Assembly (NCBI RefSeq): GCF_900105145.1
Contig: NZ_LT629752.1
Coordinates: 1,770,001 to 1,834,000, forward strand
Length of the DNA stretch: 64,000 bases
Origin: Polaribacter sp. KT25b
GTDB taxonomy: Bacteria > Bacteroidota > Bacteroidia > Flavobacteriales > Flavobacteriaceae
Direction: 5' to 3'
The number at the start of each line of letters is the position of its first letter. The stretch's first letter is position 1. Shown here one piece after another: positions 17,852 to 25,607 of the stretch. Below the pieces are notes generated by a model. That model was not told where the DNA came from. It saw only the letters and a program-made list of their open reading frames with translations, and did not search any database. A program made the translations under genes and the position numbers.

Positions 17852-18631
17852 ATGAATAAAATTGATATTCGAACCGTAAATGTTACGCAATATTTACAAC
17901 CTTTAAGAGAAGGTGGTTCTTTGCCCGCAATTGTAAAAGCAGATGATGGATTTTTATATGTGCTAAAATTTAGAGGTGCAGGTCAAGGCAAGAAAGCATT
18001 GATATCAGAATTTATTGGTGGCGAATTGGCAAGAGCAATTGGTTTAAATGTTCCGGAGTTGGTTTTTATGAATCTTGATGATTCTTTTAGTAAAACAGAA
18101 CCCGATGAAGAAATTCAAGACTTATTAAAATTTAGCGTAGGTTTAAATTTAGGATTGCATTTTTTATCAAGCTCAATAACATACGATCCTTTGGTTTCTG
18201 ATGTTGATTCTTTAACAGCTTCTAAAGTTGTAATTTTAGATAGTCTGATTAGTAATATTGACAGAACTGCAAAAAACACCAATTTGCTAAATTGGAACAA
18301 AGAACTTTGGGTAATTGATAATGGTGCAAGTTTGTACTTTCATCATCATTGGGAAACTTGGGAAAATCATTTATCAAGAACTTTCCCTTTGATAAAAGAT
18401 CATGTACTTCTACCAAAAGCAACTTCTTTACAAGAAGCTTTATCAGAAATAAAAAAAATTATAAATACTGATGTAATAAAAGAAATTGTTGCGAACATTC
18501 CTGAAGATTGGTTAGAAAGTGAAGGCGATTTTTTAAATGCTGATGAAATGAGAGCTGCATATATTTCTTTTTTAAATGCAAAATTATCGATGATTGATAC
18601 ATTAGTTAAAGAAGCGGAAGATGCAAGATAA
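17852..18631 (+). CDS. HipA-like kinase family protein
   Basis: A 259-residue protein resembling the catalytic core of HipA-type Ser/Thr kinases without the N-terminal subdomain. A candidate ATP lysine is in YVLKF (Lys39), the catalytic segment is NIDRTAKNTN (Asp137, Asn142), and the metal-binding motif is VIDNGAS (Asp156), followed by HHHW. Proteins of this short type commonly sit beside DUF3037, exactly as here: the next gene overlaps by 11 bases. Substrate is unknown; classical HipA phosphorylates glutamyl-tRNA synthetase, which should not be assumed here. Confidence 0.85.
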   Translation: MNKIDIRTVNVTQYLQPLREGGSLPAIVKADDGFLYVLKFRGAGQGKKALISEFIGGELARAIGLNVPELVFMNLDDSFSKTEPDEEIQDLLKFSVGLNLGLHFLSSSITYDPLVSDVDSLTASKVVILDSLISNIDRTAKNTNLLNWNKELWVIDNGASLYFHHHWETWENHLSRTFPLIKDHVLLPKATSLQEALSEIKKIINTDVIKEIVANIPEDWLESEGDFLNADEMRAAYISFLNAKLSMIDTLVKEAEDAR

Positions 18632-19004
18632 AGTAACATTTGAATATGCCATCATCAGATTTGTACCAAAAGTAGAACGCGAAGAATTCTTTAATATTGG
18701 TGTGCTCCTTTTTTCGAAAAGGAAAAAATTTTTAGGTATAAAATTTGAAATCAATCCAAATAAATTAAAAGTTTTTGCATCAGAAATTGAATTGGAAACT
18801 TTAAACAATTATTTAAACGCTTGGAAATTAATTTGTGAAGGAAAAGCTGCTGGAGGCAAAATTGGCGAATTAGAAATATCCGATCGTTTTAGATGGTTAG
18901 CTGCTTGCAGAAGTACAATTATTCAGAGTTCTAAAACACATCCTGGATTGTGCGAAAATCCTGAAAAAGAATTACAAGATATTTTCGAAAAATATGTTTT
19001 GTAA
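18621..19004 (+). CDS. DUF3037 domain-containing protein
   Basis: A 127-residue DUF3037 protein with the typical opening FEYAIIRFVPKVEREEFFNI and GVLLFSK. It overlaps the end of the HipA-like gene by 11 bases, so the two are translationally coupled. DUF3037 is a regular partner of short HipA-like kinases; whether it is antitoxin, adaptor or substrate is not known to me. Confidence 0.88.
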   Translation: MQDKVTFEYAIIRFVPKVEREEFFNIGVLLFSKRKKFLGIKFEINPNKLKVFASEIELETLNNYLNAWKLICEGKAAGGKIGELEISDRFRWLAACRSTIIQSSKTHPGLCENPEKELQDIFEKYVL

Positions 19005-19141
19005 ATTTAATTTATTACTTGAAAAATAATTACACTACCAATTTATACAATTACAACTAATTTCAAAAAAAAGCAGGTTTTTAATTAAACCAAATTAATA
19101 AATTAAAGTCTATAAAATAGATATTTAAATAAAATCTCCTC

Positions 19142-19657
19142 ATGGCAAAAAGAAAAACTCCGTTTTCATTTCAAGTAAGAATTATTCACAGATATTTAGG
19201 GTATTTTTTATCAGGAATTATGTTTGTGTATGCTTTAAGCGGAATTATAATGATTTATAGAGATACAGACTTCTTAAAAACAGAAGTAATTACTGAACAA
19301 AAATTGGAAACCAATTTAACTGCAAATCAAGTAAAACCTATATTTAAAAAGAGAGCAAAAGTTATAAAGAAAGAAGGTGATATTATTTATTTTAATAATG
19401 GAACTTACAACCAAACAACAGGTATTGCATCAGTAAAAAAACAAGAATTACCATTTATACTTGATAGAATGGAACATTTGCATAAAGCAAACACAAATAG
19501 TCCGCTTTATTTTTTAAACATCTTTTTTGGTGTTTCCTTATTATTTTTTGTGTTATCTGCTTTTTGGATGTACACACCAAAAATGCCCGTATTTAAAAAA
19601 GGAATGTATTTTGCAGCTGGTGGAATTGTATTAACACTGATTCTGCTATTTATCTAA
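19142..19657 (+). CDS. PepSY-type membrane protein
   Basis: A 171-residue membrane protein. It has an N-terminal helix (FQVRIIHRYLGYFLSGIMFVY region), an extracytoplasmic PepSY-like stretch (about 45-110) and two C-terminal helices. The RIIHRYLGYF start is typical of PepSY-associated membrane proteins, some of which are linked to iron or redox functions. Its last 12 bases overlap the 3' end of the convergent radical SAM gene. Confidence 0.7.
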   Translation: MAKRKTPFSFQVRIIHRYLGYFLSGIMFVYALSGIIMIYRDTDFLKTEVITEQKLETNLTANQVKPIFKKRAKVIKKEGDIIYFNNGTYNQTTGIASVKKQELPFILDRMEHLHKANTNSPLYFLNIFFGVSLLFFVLSAFWMYTPKMPVFKKGMYFAAGGIVLTLILLFI

Positions 19658-21505
19658 ATATTCTTTTATCAAATTACTTTTTAAAGTAACTCTAGGAACT
19701 TTAAAATTGAAATATTCGTGAATCGGAATTTCAAAACCTTTGTGATTTAAGTAGTTATTTAAAGCCAAATTTAAACCTTCACTGTATAAATGATGCTCTG
19801 CTCCTGTTGGATCTTCGTGATACAAATCGTTTTCTGCAAAACCTTTAAATTCTGGACCAATTATGTTGATTTGAAATTCATCAGGATTTTTACCAACGGG
19901 ACTATGACTTGTACACGCAAATTGATGCCAAAAAGCAGATTGAATACAATTATTTTGAAATAATTGACGTACAACTTCTAAAGAATCAATCGTTTCTTGT
20001 GCCGTTTCTGTTGGAAAACCAAACATTAAATACGCATGTGTCATTATATTTTCGTTTGCAAAAGCCTTCGTAACTCTAGCAACCTGACCAATATCTACTC
20101 CTTTTTTCATTTTATCTAACAACCTGTCGGATGCAACTTCCAAACCACCAGTTACAGCAATACAACCAGATTTTGATAATAAAGCACACAATTCAGCATC
20201 AAAAGTTTTTTCGAAACGGATGTTTGTCCACCAAGTAATATACACTTTGCGCTCAATCAATTTGTTTGCCAAAGCTCTCAACATTTTTGGCGGCGCAGCT
20301 TCATCTACAAAATGAAAACCTGTAATTCCTGTTTCTGATATTATTTTTTCAATTTTATCAACCAAATCATCCGAAGTTGTATTTTGATAATTACTGATAT
20401 AATCTAGGTTTACATCACAAAAAGAACATTTTTTCCAATAGCAACCATGAGAAATTGTGAGTTTATTCCATTTTCCATCAGACCACATTCTGTGCATCGG
20501 ATTCATGACATCTAAAAAAGACAAATATTTTTCTGTAGGCAAACCAACATAACTTGGCGCTGGTAAATTTTTATGATGAAAAATAGTATTTGGTAATTTA
20601 TTCTGATAAATAACTGTATCATTTTTACAGATATACGTTCTTTCTAATTGCTCCTCTCCTATTTTTCCGTCTAAAAATTCGGTAATTCTTAATAACGGAC
20701 CTTCTCCGTCATCCAAAGTAATAAAATCTACAAAATTAAAAATTCTAGTATCAGACAAACGTCTTAATTCGGTGTTACAATAACCTCCACCAAAACCAAT
20801 TTTAATATTTGGATAATTTTGTTTTATAAACTGCGCACATCGCAAAGCAGAAAATAAGTTCCCAGGAAACGGAATTGTAAAACACACTAAATTAATATTT
20901 TTTTGTTGTAATTTTTCATCCAACAAATACAGCATTTCGTCTTCTATCAAAGTTGTTTCAAACTGTAAACATTCGTCTAACTCATCAAAACTAGAAGCTG
21001 CTCTACCAATTTGTTCTGCATAGCGTGTAAAAGAGAAAAACTCATCGACATTTACATTTATAAAATCGCCCAATTCTTCTACAAACAACGTTGCAATATG
21101 TTTGGCTTTATCTAAAATTCCTAATTTCCCAAACTCGGTTGTTAAATCTTTATCTAATTTTATGCGTCTGTGTCCGTGAGGTAAAAAATCTTTATGTACA
21201 ATTTGATACGCAGCAGTAACTTCTTGCACACGCAAATAATTCATAACAGCATCTACCTTATTGATGTATTCTTCTTTTTGTTTCCAAACCAAAGGCAACT
21301 CTTTATTGCCCAACATTGCTGCTTGTTTAAAAATTGCATCTATAAACTCTTTGGTAAAAACTGCTGTAAACAACTCAATACTTAAATCCAATTGCTCGGT
21401 TTTTACATTTTTAGAATCTAAAAAACCTTTAATATATGCAGTTGCAGGATACGCAGTATTTAATTGTGTAAAGGGCGGAGTTATTAAAAGTGTATTTATA
21501 GACAT
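19646..21505 (-). CDS. B12-binding-type radical SAM protein
   Basis: A 619-residue radical SAM enzyme. The first part (about 1-260) resembles a cobalamin-binding Rossmann region, with IGFGGGYCNTELRRL and an FITLDDGEGPLL block. The iron-sulfur motif is GCYWKKCSFCD, a CX4CX2C arrangement (Cys355, Cys360, Cys363) rather than the usual CX3CX2C. It is followed by GFHFVDEAAPP, VTGGLEVASDRLLDKMKKG and LMFGFPTET, as in Elp3/MiaB-like radical SAM folds. The substrate is unknown and no peptide precursor is visible next to it. Confidence 0.85.
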   Translation of the reverse strand: MSINTLLITPPFTQLNTAYPATAYIKGFLDSKNVKTEQLDLSIELFTAVFTKEFIDAIFKQAAMLGNKELPLVWKQKEEYINKVDAVMNYLRVQEVTAAYQIVHKDFLPHGHRRIKLDKDLTTEFGKLGILDKAKHIATLFVEELGDFINVNVDEFFSFTRYAEQIGRAASSFDELDECLQFETTLIEDEMLYLLDEKLQQKNINLVCFTIPFPGNLFSALRCAQFIKQNYPNIKIGFGGGYCNTELRRLSDTRIFNFVDFITLDDGEGPLLRITEFLDGKIGEEQLERTYICKNDTVIYQNKLPNTIFHHKNLPAPSYVGLPTEKYLSFLDVMNPMHRMWSDGKWNKLTISHGCYWKKCSFCDVNLDYISNYQNTTSDDLVDKIEKIISETGITGFHFVDEAAPPKMLRALANKLIERKVYITWWTNIRFEKTFDAELCALLSKSGCIAVTGGLEVASDRLLDKMKKGVDIGQVARVTKAFANENIMTHAYLMFGFPTETAQETIDSLEVVRQLFQNNCIQSAFWHQFACTSHSPVGKNPDEFQINIIGPEFKGFAENDLYHEDPTGAEHHLYSEGLNLALNNYLNHKGFEIPIHEYFNFKVPRVTLKSNLIKEYLDK

Positions 21506-21522
21506 GAATTATACATAAATTG

Positions 21523-21530
21523 CAAAGATA
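21523..21530 (-). promoter_or_regulatory. -7 box for the radical SAM gene
   Basis: TATCTTTG on the minus strand, exact TAnnTTTG, 17 bases before the ATG at 21505. No convincing -33 box. The rest of the 21531-21741 gap shows nothing else recognisable. Confidence 0.5.
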
Positions 21531-21741
21531 CTATGTGATTTTGGAAAAGTAAGTGAAAAATTTGGTTGGTTTTTTGCGATGGAGATTGGAGAGTTGATTT
21601 TTGGTTGATAACTTGTTTAATAAGGAGTGGTTGTAATTGTGTTTTATATGCCTAAAAATACTCTAACTTCGTTAGCTTCGAATTTAAATAATTAAAACTA
21701 CTTTATATCACTATTAAGTTAGCATACATTAAAATAAAAAA

Positions 21742-22020
21742 ATGGCAAGAGAATTTCATTTAGGGCACTTCTTACAAGAATATCATTTCGAAAAAGCAGC
21801 TCTCCTTTTAAAAGAACAACTAAAACAGACAAGTCCTTTATATAACAATTTAGATTATACTTTATATAAGCAATCTTATATTAATGCAATAAATGTTTCT
21901 AAATTTTACGCTAATTTCATCAAAAGAGATTCTCTATATTATATTGAAAATCATTTTAATCATCCAGCATTTTATACAATTCTGGATGTTTTCTTTTTTA
22001 AAAATAAATTAATTTATTGA
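21742..22020 (+). CDS. Small hypothetical protein with doubtful C-terminus
   Basis: An ORF of 92 residues (MAREFHLGHFLQEYHFEKAA...). I do not recognise it. It is amphipathic and helical, with no signal peptide. Its last 20 codons run through a hairpin sequence (CATCCAG...CTGGATG) that, read on the opposite strand, is almost the DNA of the MtfA C-terminus found at 24806-25585. The ORF may therefore be a real gene whose 3' end was replaced by that sequence, or a chance reading frame. Confidence 0.4.
   Translation: MAREFHLGHFLQEYHFEKAALLLKEQLKQTSPLYNNLDYTLYKQSYINAINVSKFYANFIKRDSLYYIENHFNHPAFYTILDVFFFKNKLIY
21956..21999 (-). pseudogene. Short remnant copy of the mtfA 3' end
   Basis: Read on the minus strand this segment encodes KRKHPELYKMLDD and then a stop, nearly identical to the tail KRKHPELYKMLDACFMKS of the intact MtfA-like protein 3 kb downstream. 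DNA similarity covers about 45 bases. On the plus strand the same bases form a CATCCAG/CTGGATG hairpin followed by a T-rich tail, so it could also serve as a terminator. Confidence 0.5.
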
Positions 22021-22086
22021 CTTACATCAATTAGTTTAACTTGAGACAACATTAATTTTGTAATCGAAAATTAAATAGATTTTAAG

Positions 22087-22749
22087 ATGATATTTACAGA
22101 ATTAGAGACATTACAAACAATTGATAAAGACAGTCAAGAACGTTTAGAAAAAGCATTAATACATCTTCAAAACGGAAATGGAATTATCTTAACTGATGAT
22201 AAAGACAGAGAAAATGAAGGTGATTTAATATTCTCAGCTCACAATATGACCATTAAACAAATGGCATTAATGATAAGAAAATGTAGCGGTATAGTTTGCC
22301 TTTGTTTAACAAATGAAAAAGCAGATTTACTTAATTTACCATATATGGTAAAAGAAAATACAAGTAGTTTTCAAACACCTTTTACAATTTCTATAGAAGC
22401 AAAAGAAGGAGTTACGACAGGCGTTTCTGCTAAAGATAGATTAAGAACTATAAAAGTGGCTGCTAATAAAAATGCAAAAAGTAACGATTTAGCGAAACCT
22501 GGTCATATTTTTCCTTTAAGAGCAAAAAATAATGGTGTTCTAGAAAGAAAAGGTCATACAGAAGGTAGCGTAGATTTAATGAAATTAGCTGACTTAAAAC
22601 CAGAAGCAGTTTTGTGTGAATTAATGAACGATGACGGAACAATGGCAAAAACTGACACTATTTCACAATTTGCAAATGAGCATAATTTGATCGTTCTATC
22701 CATACAAGATATTATTCATTATCGTAAATTTGTAAGAGATTATAAATAA
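22087..22749 (+). CDS. ribB: 3,4-dihydroxy-2-butanone-4-phosphate synthase
   Basis: Converts ribulose 5-phosphate to 3,4-dihydroxy-2-butanone 4-phosphate and formate, the carbohydrate branch of riboflavin synthesis. The acidic active-site loop [11 protein letters not shown] (about residues 38-48), CSGIVC and [11 protein letters not shown] are canonical. At 220 residues it is a stand-alone RibB with no GTP cyclohydrolase II domain. There is no room for an FMN riboswitch in the 66-base upstream gap. Its stop abuts the ATG of the Crp/Fnr-type gene, an unusual pairing for rib genes. Confidence 0.95.
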   Translation: MIFTELETLQTIDKDSQERLEKALIHLQNGNGIILTDDKDRENEGDLIFSAHNMTIKQMALMIRKCSGIVCLCLTNEKADLLNLPYMVKENTSSFQTPFTISIEAKEGVTTGVSAKDRLRTIKVAANKNAKSNDLAKPGHIFPLRAKNNGVLERKGHTEGSVDLMKLADLKPEAVLCELMNDDGTMAKTDTISQFANEHNLIVLSIQDIIHYRKFVRDYK

Positions 22750-23325
22750 ATGACAAACTATATTGAACTTACAAATTTCATAAAAAAGAATATTAACATT
22801 GAAGATGACGATTTAAAAATTGTGCTGTCTTATTTTAAAACAATAAAAAAAAAGAAACATGAAATTTTACTTTCTAACGGAAAAAATAGTCAAGTTAGTT
22901 ATTTTGTAAAAAAAGGTTGTTTAAGACTATTTTACTTAGATGAAGAAGGTAAAGACGTAACGCGTTATATTGCTTTTGAAAATCAATTTGCAACAGAACT
23001 TGTTAGTTTTATAACAAAGCAACCTGCTCAAGAAACTATTCAAGTTATTGAAAATAGCGAACTTTTATACATCACCCACGAAGATTTTAGACATCTCATG
23101 AAAACTATTCCCAAATGGAAAGATTTTTATAGTATCTATTTAGAGAAAGCGTATGTAAATAATTCTAAAAGATTAATTTCTTTTACTACGCTAGATGCAT
23201 CAGAACGATATAAACAATTATTTAAAATTAATCCAAATATTGTTAAACGTTTACCAAATAAGATTGTAGCTTCTTACATTAATATATCACAAGAAACTTT
23301 AAGTAGGATAAAATCTAAAATCTGA
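22750..23325 (+). CDS. Crp/Fnr family cyclic-nucleotide-binding-domain regulator
   Basis: A 191-residue protein with an N-terminal cNMP-binding beta-barrel (KKGCLRLFYLDEEGKDVTRYIAFENQF) and a short C-terminal HTH (IVASYINISQETLSRIKSKI). This compact type is abundant in Bacteroidota and often lacks true cAMP-binding residues. It starts immediately after the ribB stop codon, so co-transcription is certain in layout. Target genes are unknown. Confidence 0.88.
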   Translation: MTNYIELTNFIKKNINIEDDDLKIVLSYFKTIKKKKHEILLSNGKNSQVSYFVKKGCLRLFYLDEEGKDVTRYIAFENQFATELVSFITKQPAQETIQVIENSELLYITHEDFRHLMKTIPKWKDFYSIYLEKAYVNNSKRLISFTTLDASERYKQLFKINPNIVKRLPNKIVASYINISQETLSRIKSKI

Positions 23326-23384
23326 TGATAAATATTTAAATTGACACTACATTCTAGTAAACATCACTCTAAAATATCTTTACT

Positions 23385-23500
23385 ACCTAATAAAACAAGC
23401 ATCCAGTATTTTAAATAATTCTGGATGTTTCTTTTAATGAAGTTTGATTTCTCAAAAAAAAATTATCAGTAATAACTAAAAAATCAATTTTAAGTTTTAA
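23385..23500 (-). pseudogene. Decayed duplicate of the mtfA-like gene 3' end
   Basis: About 110 bases align with 24812-24925, the 3' end of the intact MtfA-like gene, with scattered changes and small indels. On the minus strand one frame reads EKSNFIKR and, after a frameshift, HPELFKILDACF, matching ERPKLFKR / KHPELYKMLDACF. No open frame survives. The embedded CATCCAG/CTGGATG hairpin with T-rich tail lies just after the Crp/Fnr gene and may work as its terminator. The rest of the 23326-23568 gap holds a promoter box and nothing else evident. Confidence 0.75.
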
Positions 23501-23534
23501 TACTAATTTCACATAAAAAAGTATTATAAATATT

Positions 23535-23542
23535 TACATTTG
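23535..23542 (+). promoter_or_regulatory. -7 box for the peroxiredoxin gene
   Basis: TACATTTG, exact TAnnTTTG, 26 bases before the ATG at 23569. The -33 element is weak. Confidence 0.5.
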
Positions 23543-23568
23543 AAGTATCAGAAAAAAATAATTTAAAA

Positions 23569-24219
23569 ATGAAGACTTTAAGAGAACAAACGGATGCTAA
23601 AATTGCAGCTGGACGAAATGCAAAACCTGATTTTATGAAAGGTGTTGATGATATTATTGAGAAAGCAAAAGCTTTTGAAGAAGGCAAAAATGCATGTAAA
23701 GTTGGAGAAAAAGCACCCAATTTTGAGCTTCCAAATCCTGATGGAAAATTAATATCGTTAGATACATTATTAAATAATGGTCCTCTTGTTGTTACATTTT
23801 ATCGTGGAGATTGGTGTCCTTATTGCAATTTACAATTAAGAGCTTTGCAAGCAAGATTAAGCGAAATTCATGACTTAGGAGCTACTTTAGTTGCTATTAG
23901 TCCGCAAGTTCCTGATGGATCTTTAACAAAAAGTGAAATTAGCGAAATGGATTTTACTGTATTATCTGATCAAGATGCAAAAGTAGCCACACAATTTGGT
24001 GTTGCATGGGAAGTACCTGAGTTTTTAGCCGAACATATGCGAGTTGATCGTAATCTTGATTTAGAAAAAATTAATAATGGAAATGGTAACGTTTTACCTA
24101 TTCCTGCTACATTTATAGTAGGAAAAGACGGCACAGTTAAATGGAATTATGTAAATGTTGATTACAGAACACGTTCTGAACCTGAAGAAATTATTGAAGC
24201 TTTAAAAAAGTTATCTTAA
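23569..24219 (+). CDS. Peroxiredoxin-like protein (AhpC/TSA family)
   Basis: Thiol peroxidase-like protein of 216 residues with a thioredoxin fold. The active-site loop is FYRGDWCPYC, placing a CxxC pair at about residues 84-87, characteristic of the peroxiredoxin-like subgroup with WCPYC. No signal peptide, so cytoplasmic. It would reduce peroxides using a thioredoxin partner. A secreted thioredoxin-like gene follows 34 bases downstream. Confidence 0.9.
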   Translation: MKTLREQTDAKIAAGRNAKPDFMKGVDDIIEKAKAFEEGKNACKVGEKAPNFELPNPDGKLISLDTLLNNGPLVVTFYRGDWCPYCNLQLRALQARLSEIHDLGATLVAISPQVPDGSLTKSEISEMDFTVLSDQDAKVATQFGVAWEVPEFLAEHMRVDRNLDLEKINNGNGNVLPIPATFIVGKDGTVKWNYVNVDYRTRSEPEEIIEALKKLS

Positions 24220-24253
24220 TTATTTATATTTACAAAACCTTAAAAAATTATCC

Positions 24254-24775
24254 ATGAAATTTAAAATTATAACACTTTTTATAACCACTTTATTAGCTGT
24301 TAATTTCCAAGTTTCGGCACAAGAAACTACAGATACTTTATTAAAAAATGCTCAAGAAATAGCAAAAAAGGAAGGAAAATCTATTTTTATAAAATTTGAA
24401 GCTTCTTGGTGTGGTTGGTGTCATAAAATGACCAAAGACATGAAATCTGAGAAAACAAAAGAGTTCTTTGAAGACAATTATATTATGGTACCAGTTGTAG
24501 TAAATGAAGCAAAAGGAAAAGAACATTTAGAAAACCCAGGTTCTACAGCTTTATTAAAGCAATATAAAGGTGATAAAGCAGGTTTGCCTTTTTGGGTAAT
24601 TTTAGATTCAGATTTAAAAATTATTACAGATTCTTTTGATGCTAATGGTCAGAATTTAGGTGGTCCTGCAAGTGTAGAAGAAGTAAAAGAATTTATAAAT
24701 AAGATAAAGAAATCTGCCAAAAAAGTTACACAAAAAGATGTAGATAACATCACAAATCAATTTGTTACACAATAA
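24254..24775 (+). CDS. Exported thioredoxin-like protein
   Basis: A 173-residue thioredoxin-fold protein with a signal peptide (hydrophobic, ending VSAQ at about residue 23). The redox motif is EASWCGWCHKM, a CGWC pair, followed by the family's cis-Pro region (GLPFWVILDSD). The CGWC/CHKM form resembles DUF255/DsbD-gamma-type reductants. It probably keeps periplasmic thiols reduced. Likely co-transcribed with the upstream peroxiredoxin. Confidence 0.87.
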   Translation: MKFKIITLFITTLLAVNFQVSAQETTDTLLKNAQEIAKKEGKSIFIKFEASWCGWCHKMTKDMKSEKTKEFFEDNYIMVPVVVNEAKGKEHLENPGSTALLKQYKGDKAGLPFWVILDSDLKIITDSFDANGQNLGGPASVEEVKEFINKIKKSAKKVTQKDVDNITNQFVTQ

Positions 24776-24805
24776 AAAAAGCAACAACTATTGTTTATTT
24801 TATTC

Positions 24806-25585
24806 TTACGATTTCATAAAACAAGCATCCAGCATTTTATATAATTCTGGATGTTTTCTTTTAAACAATTTTGGTCTTTCAAAAAAATATTCTCCTGCAA
24901 CTGCTAAAAATTCAATTTCTGATGTCCCTCCATAATTTCTAATATCAGAAGTATCCTTATTAATTGCTTCCATTTCTTTATGAACCAATTGCAAATACGG
25001 AATTATATATTGTTTGTCTAACAAAGCAGCAGGAATTCCATCAATAACACCATCTTCTTTATCTAAAAGGTGAATAAATTCATGAATCGCTGTATTTCCT
25101 TTATCAGTTTTATTGCTAAAACCATGATGCAATGCTTTTCTAGATAAAATCATTTGGTTTTCAAATCTTCCAGAACCAACCAAACCTCCTATTGTTCTGT
25201 CACTAATTTTACTGTTAAATTGTAAATCATCATCAAAATAATCAGGATAAATTAAAACAGTTGTTAGGTTGGAATAGTTCCAAGTTGGAAATCTAAAAAC
25301 AGGAATTACAGCACTTGCAGCAACTAGCAAACTATCCAATTCTTCTAGCTTAAAATGAACTGCTTCAATATTTTTTGTGTTTAAAAAATGAAAAATCTTT
25401 GTTCTGAATAGTTGCTGCTCATCCGAAGTTAATTTTTTATAGAAAAGAATGTTGTCTTCTAATAATTGATGCCAATGTGCTGGAATATCAACTTTTTTAA
25501 ATGAAATTTCTTTTGCTTTTTTCTTGGGCAATAAACTAACAATCAAAACAATAAGAAGTGCAGTAATTGCAATTAAATATAGCAT
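24806..25585 (-). CDS. MtfA-like zinc peptidase (M90 family)
   Basis: A 259-residue protein with one N-terminal membrane helix (LIAITALLIVLIVSLL), a basic stretch, then the MtfA catalytic motif HEFIHLLDKEDG (H-E-x-x-H) and a downstream conserved region EIEFLAVAGEYFFERP. MtfA of E. coli is a zinc aminopeptidase that also binds the Mlc repressor; that regulatory link is not expected here. Its 3' end, with a self-complementary CATCCAG/CTGGATG core, is present in two decayed copies upstream. Confidence 0.88.
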   Translation of the reverse strand: MLYLIAITALLIVLIVSLLPKKKAKEISFKKVDIPAHWHQLLEDNILFYKKLTSDEQQLFRTKIFHFLNTKNIEAVHFKLEELDSLLVAASAVIPVFRFPTWNYSNLTTVLIYPDYFDDDLQFNSKISDRTIGGLVGSGRFENQMILSRKALHHGFSNKTDKGNTAIHEFIHLLDKEDGVIDGIPAALLDKQYIIPYLQLVHKEMEAINKDTSDIRNYGGTSEIEFLAVAGEYFFERPKLFKRKHPELYKMLDACFMKS

Positions 25586-25607
25586 TTATTATTTTTAAAA
25601 ATATAAT

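Noticed and set aside
21194..21518. Plus-strand frames opposite the radical SAM gene start
   Set aside because: Shadow frames antisense to a well-supported coding region with no independent evidence.
22021..22086. FMN riboswitch before ribB
   Set aside because: Only 66 bases are available and no RFN-element consensus is present.
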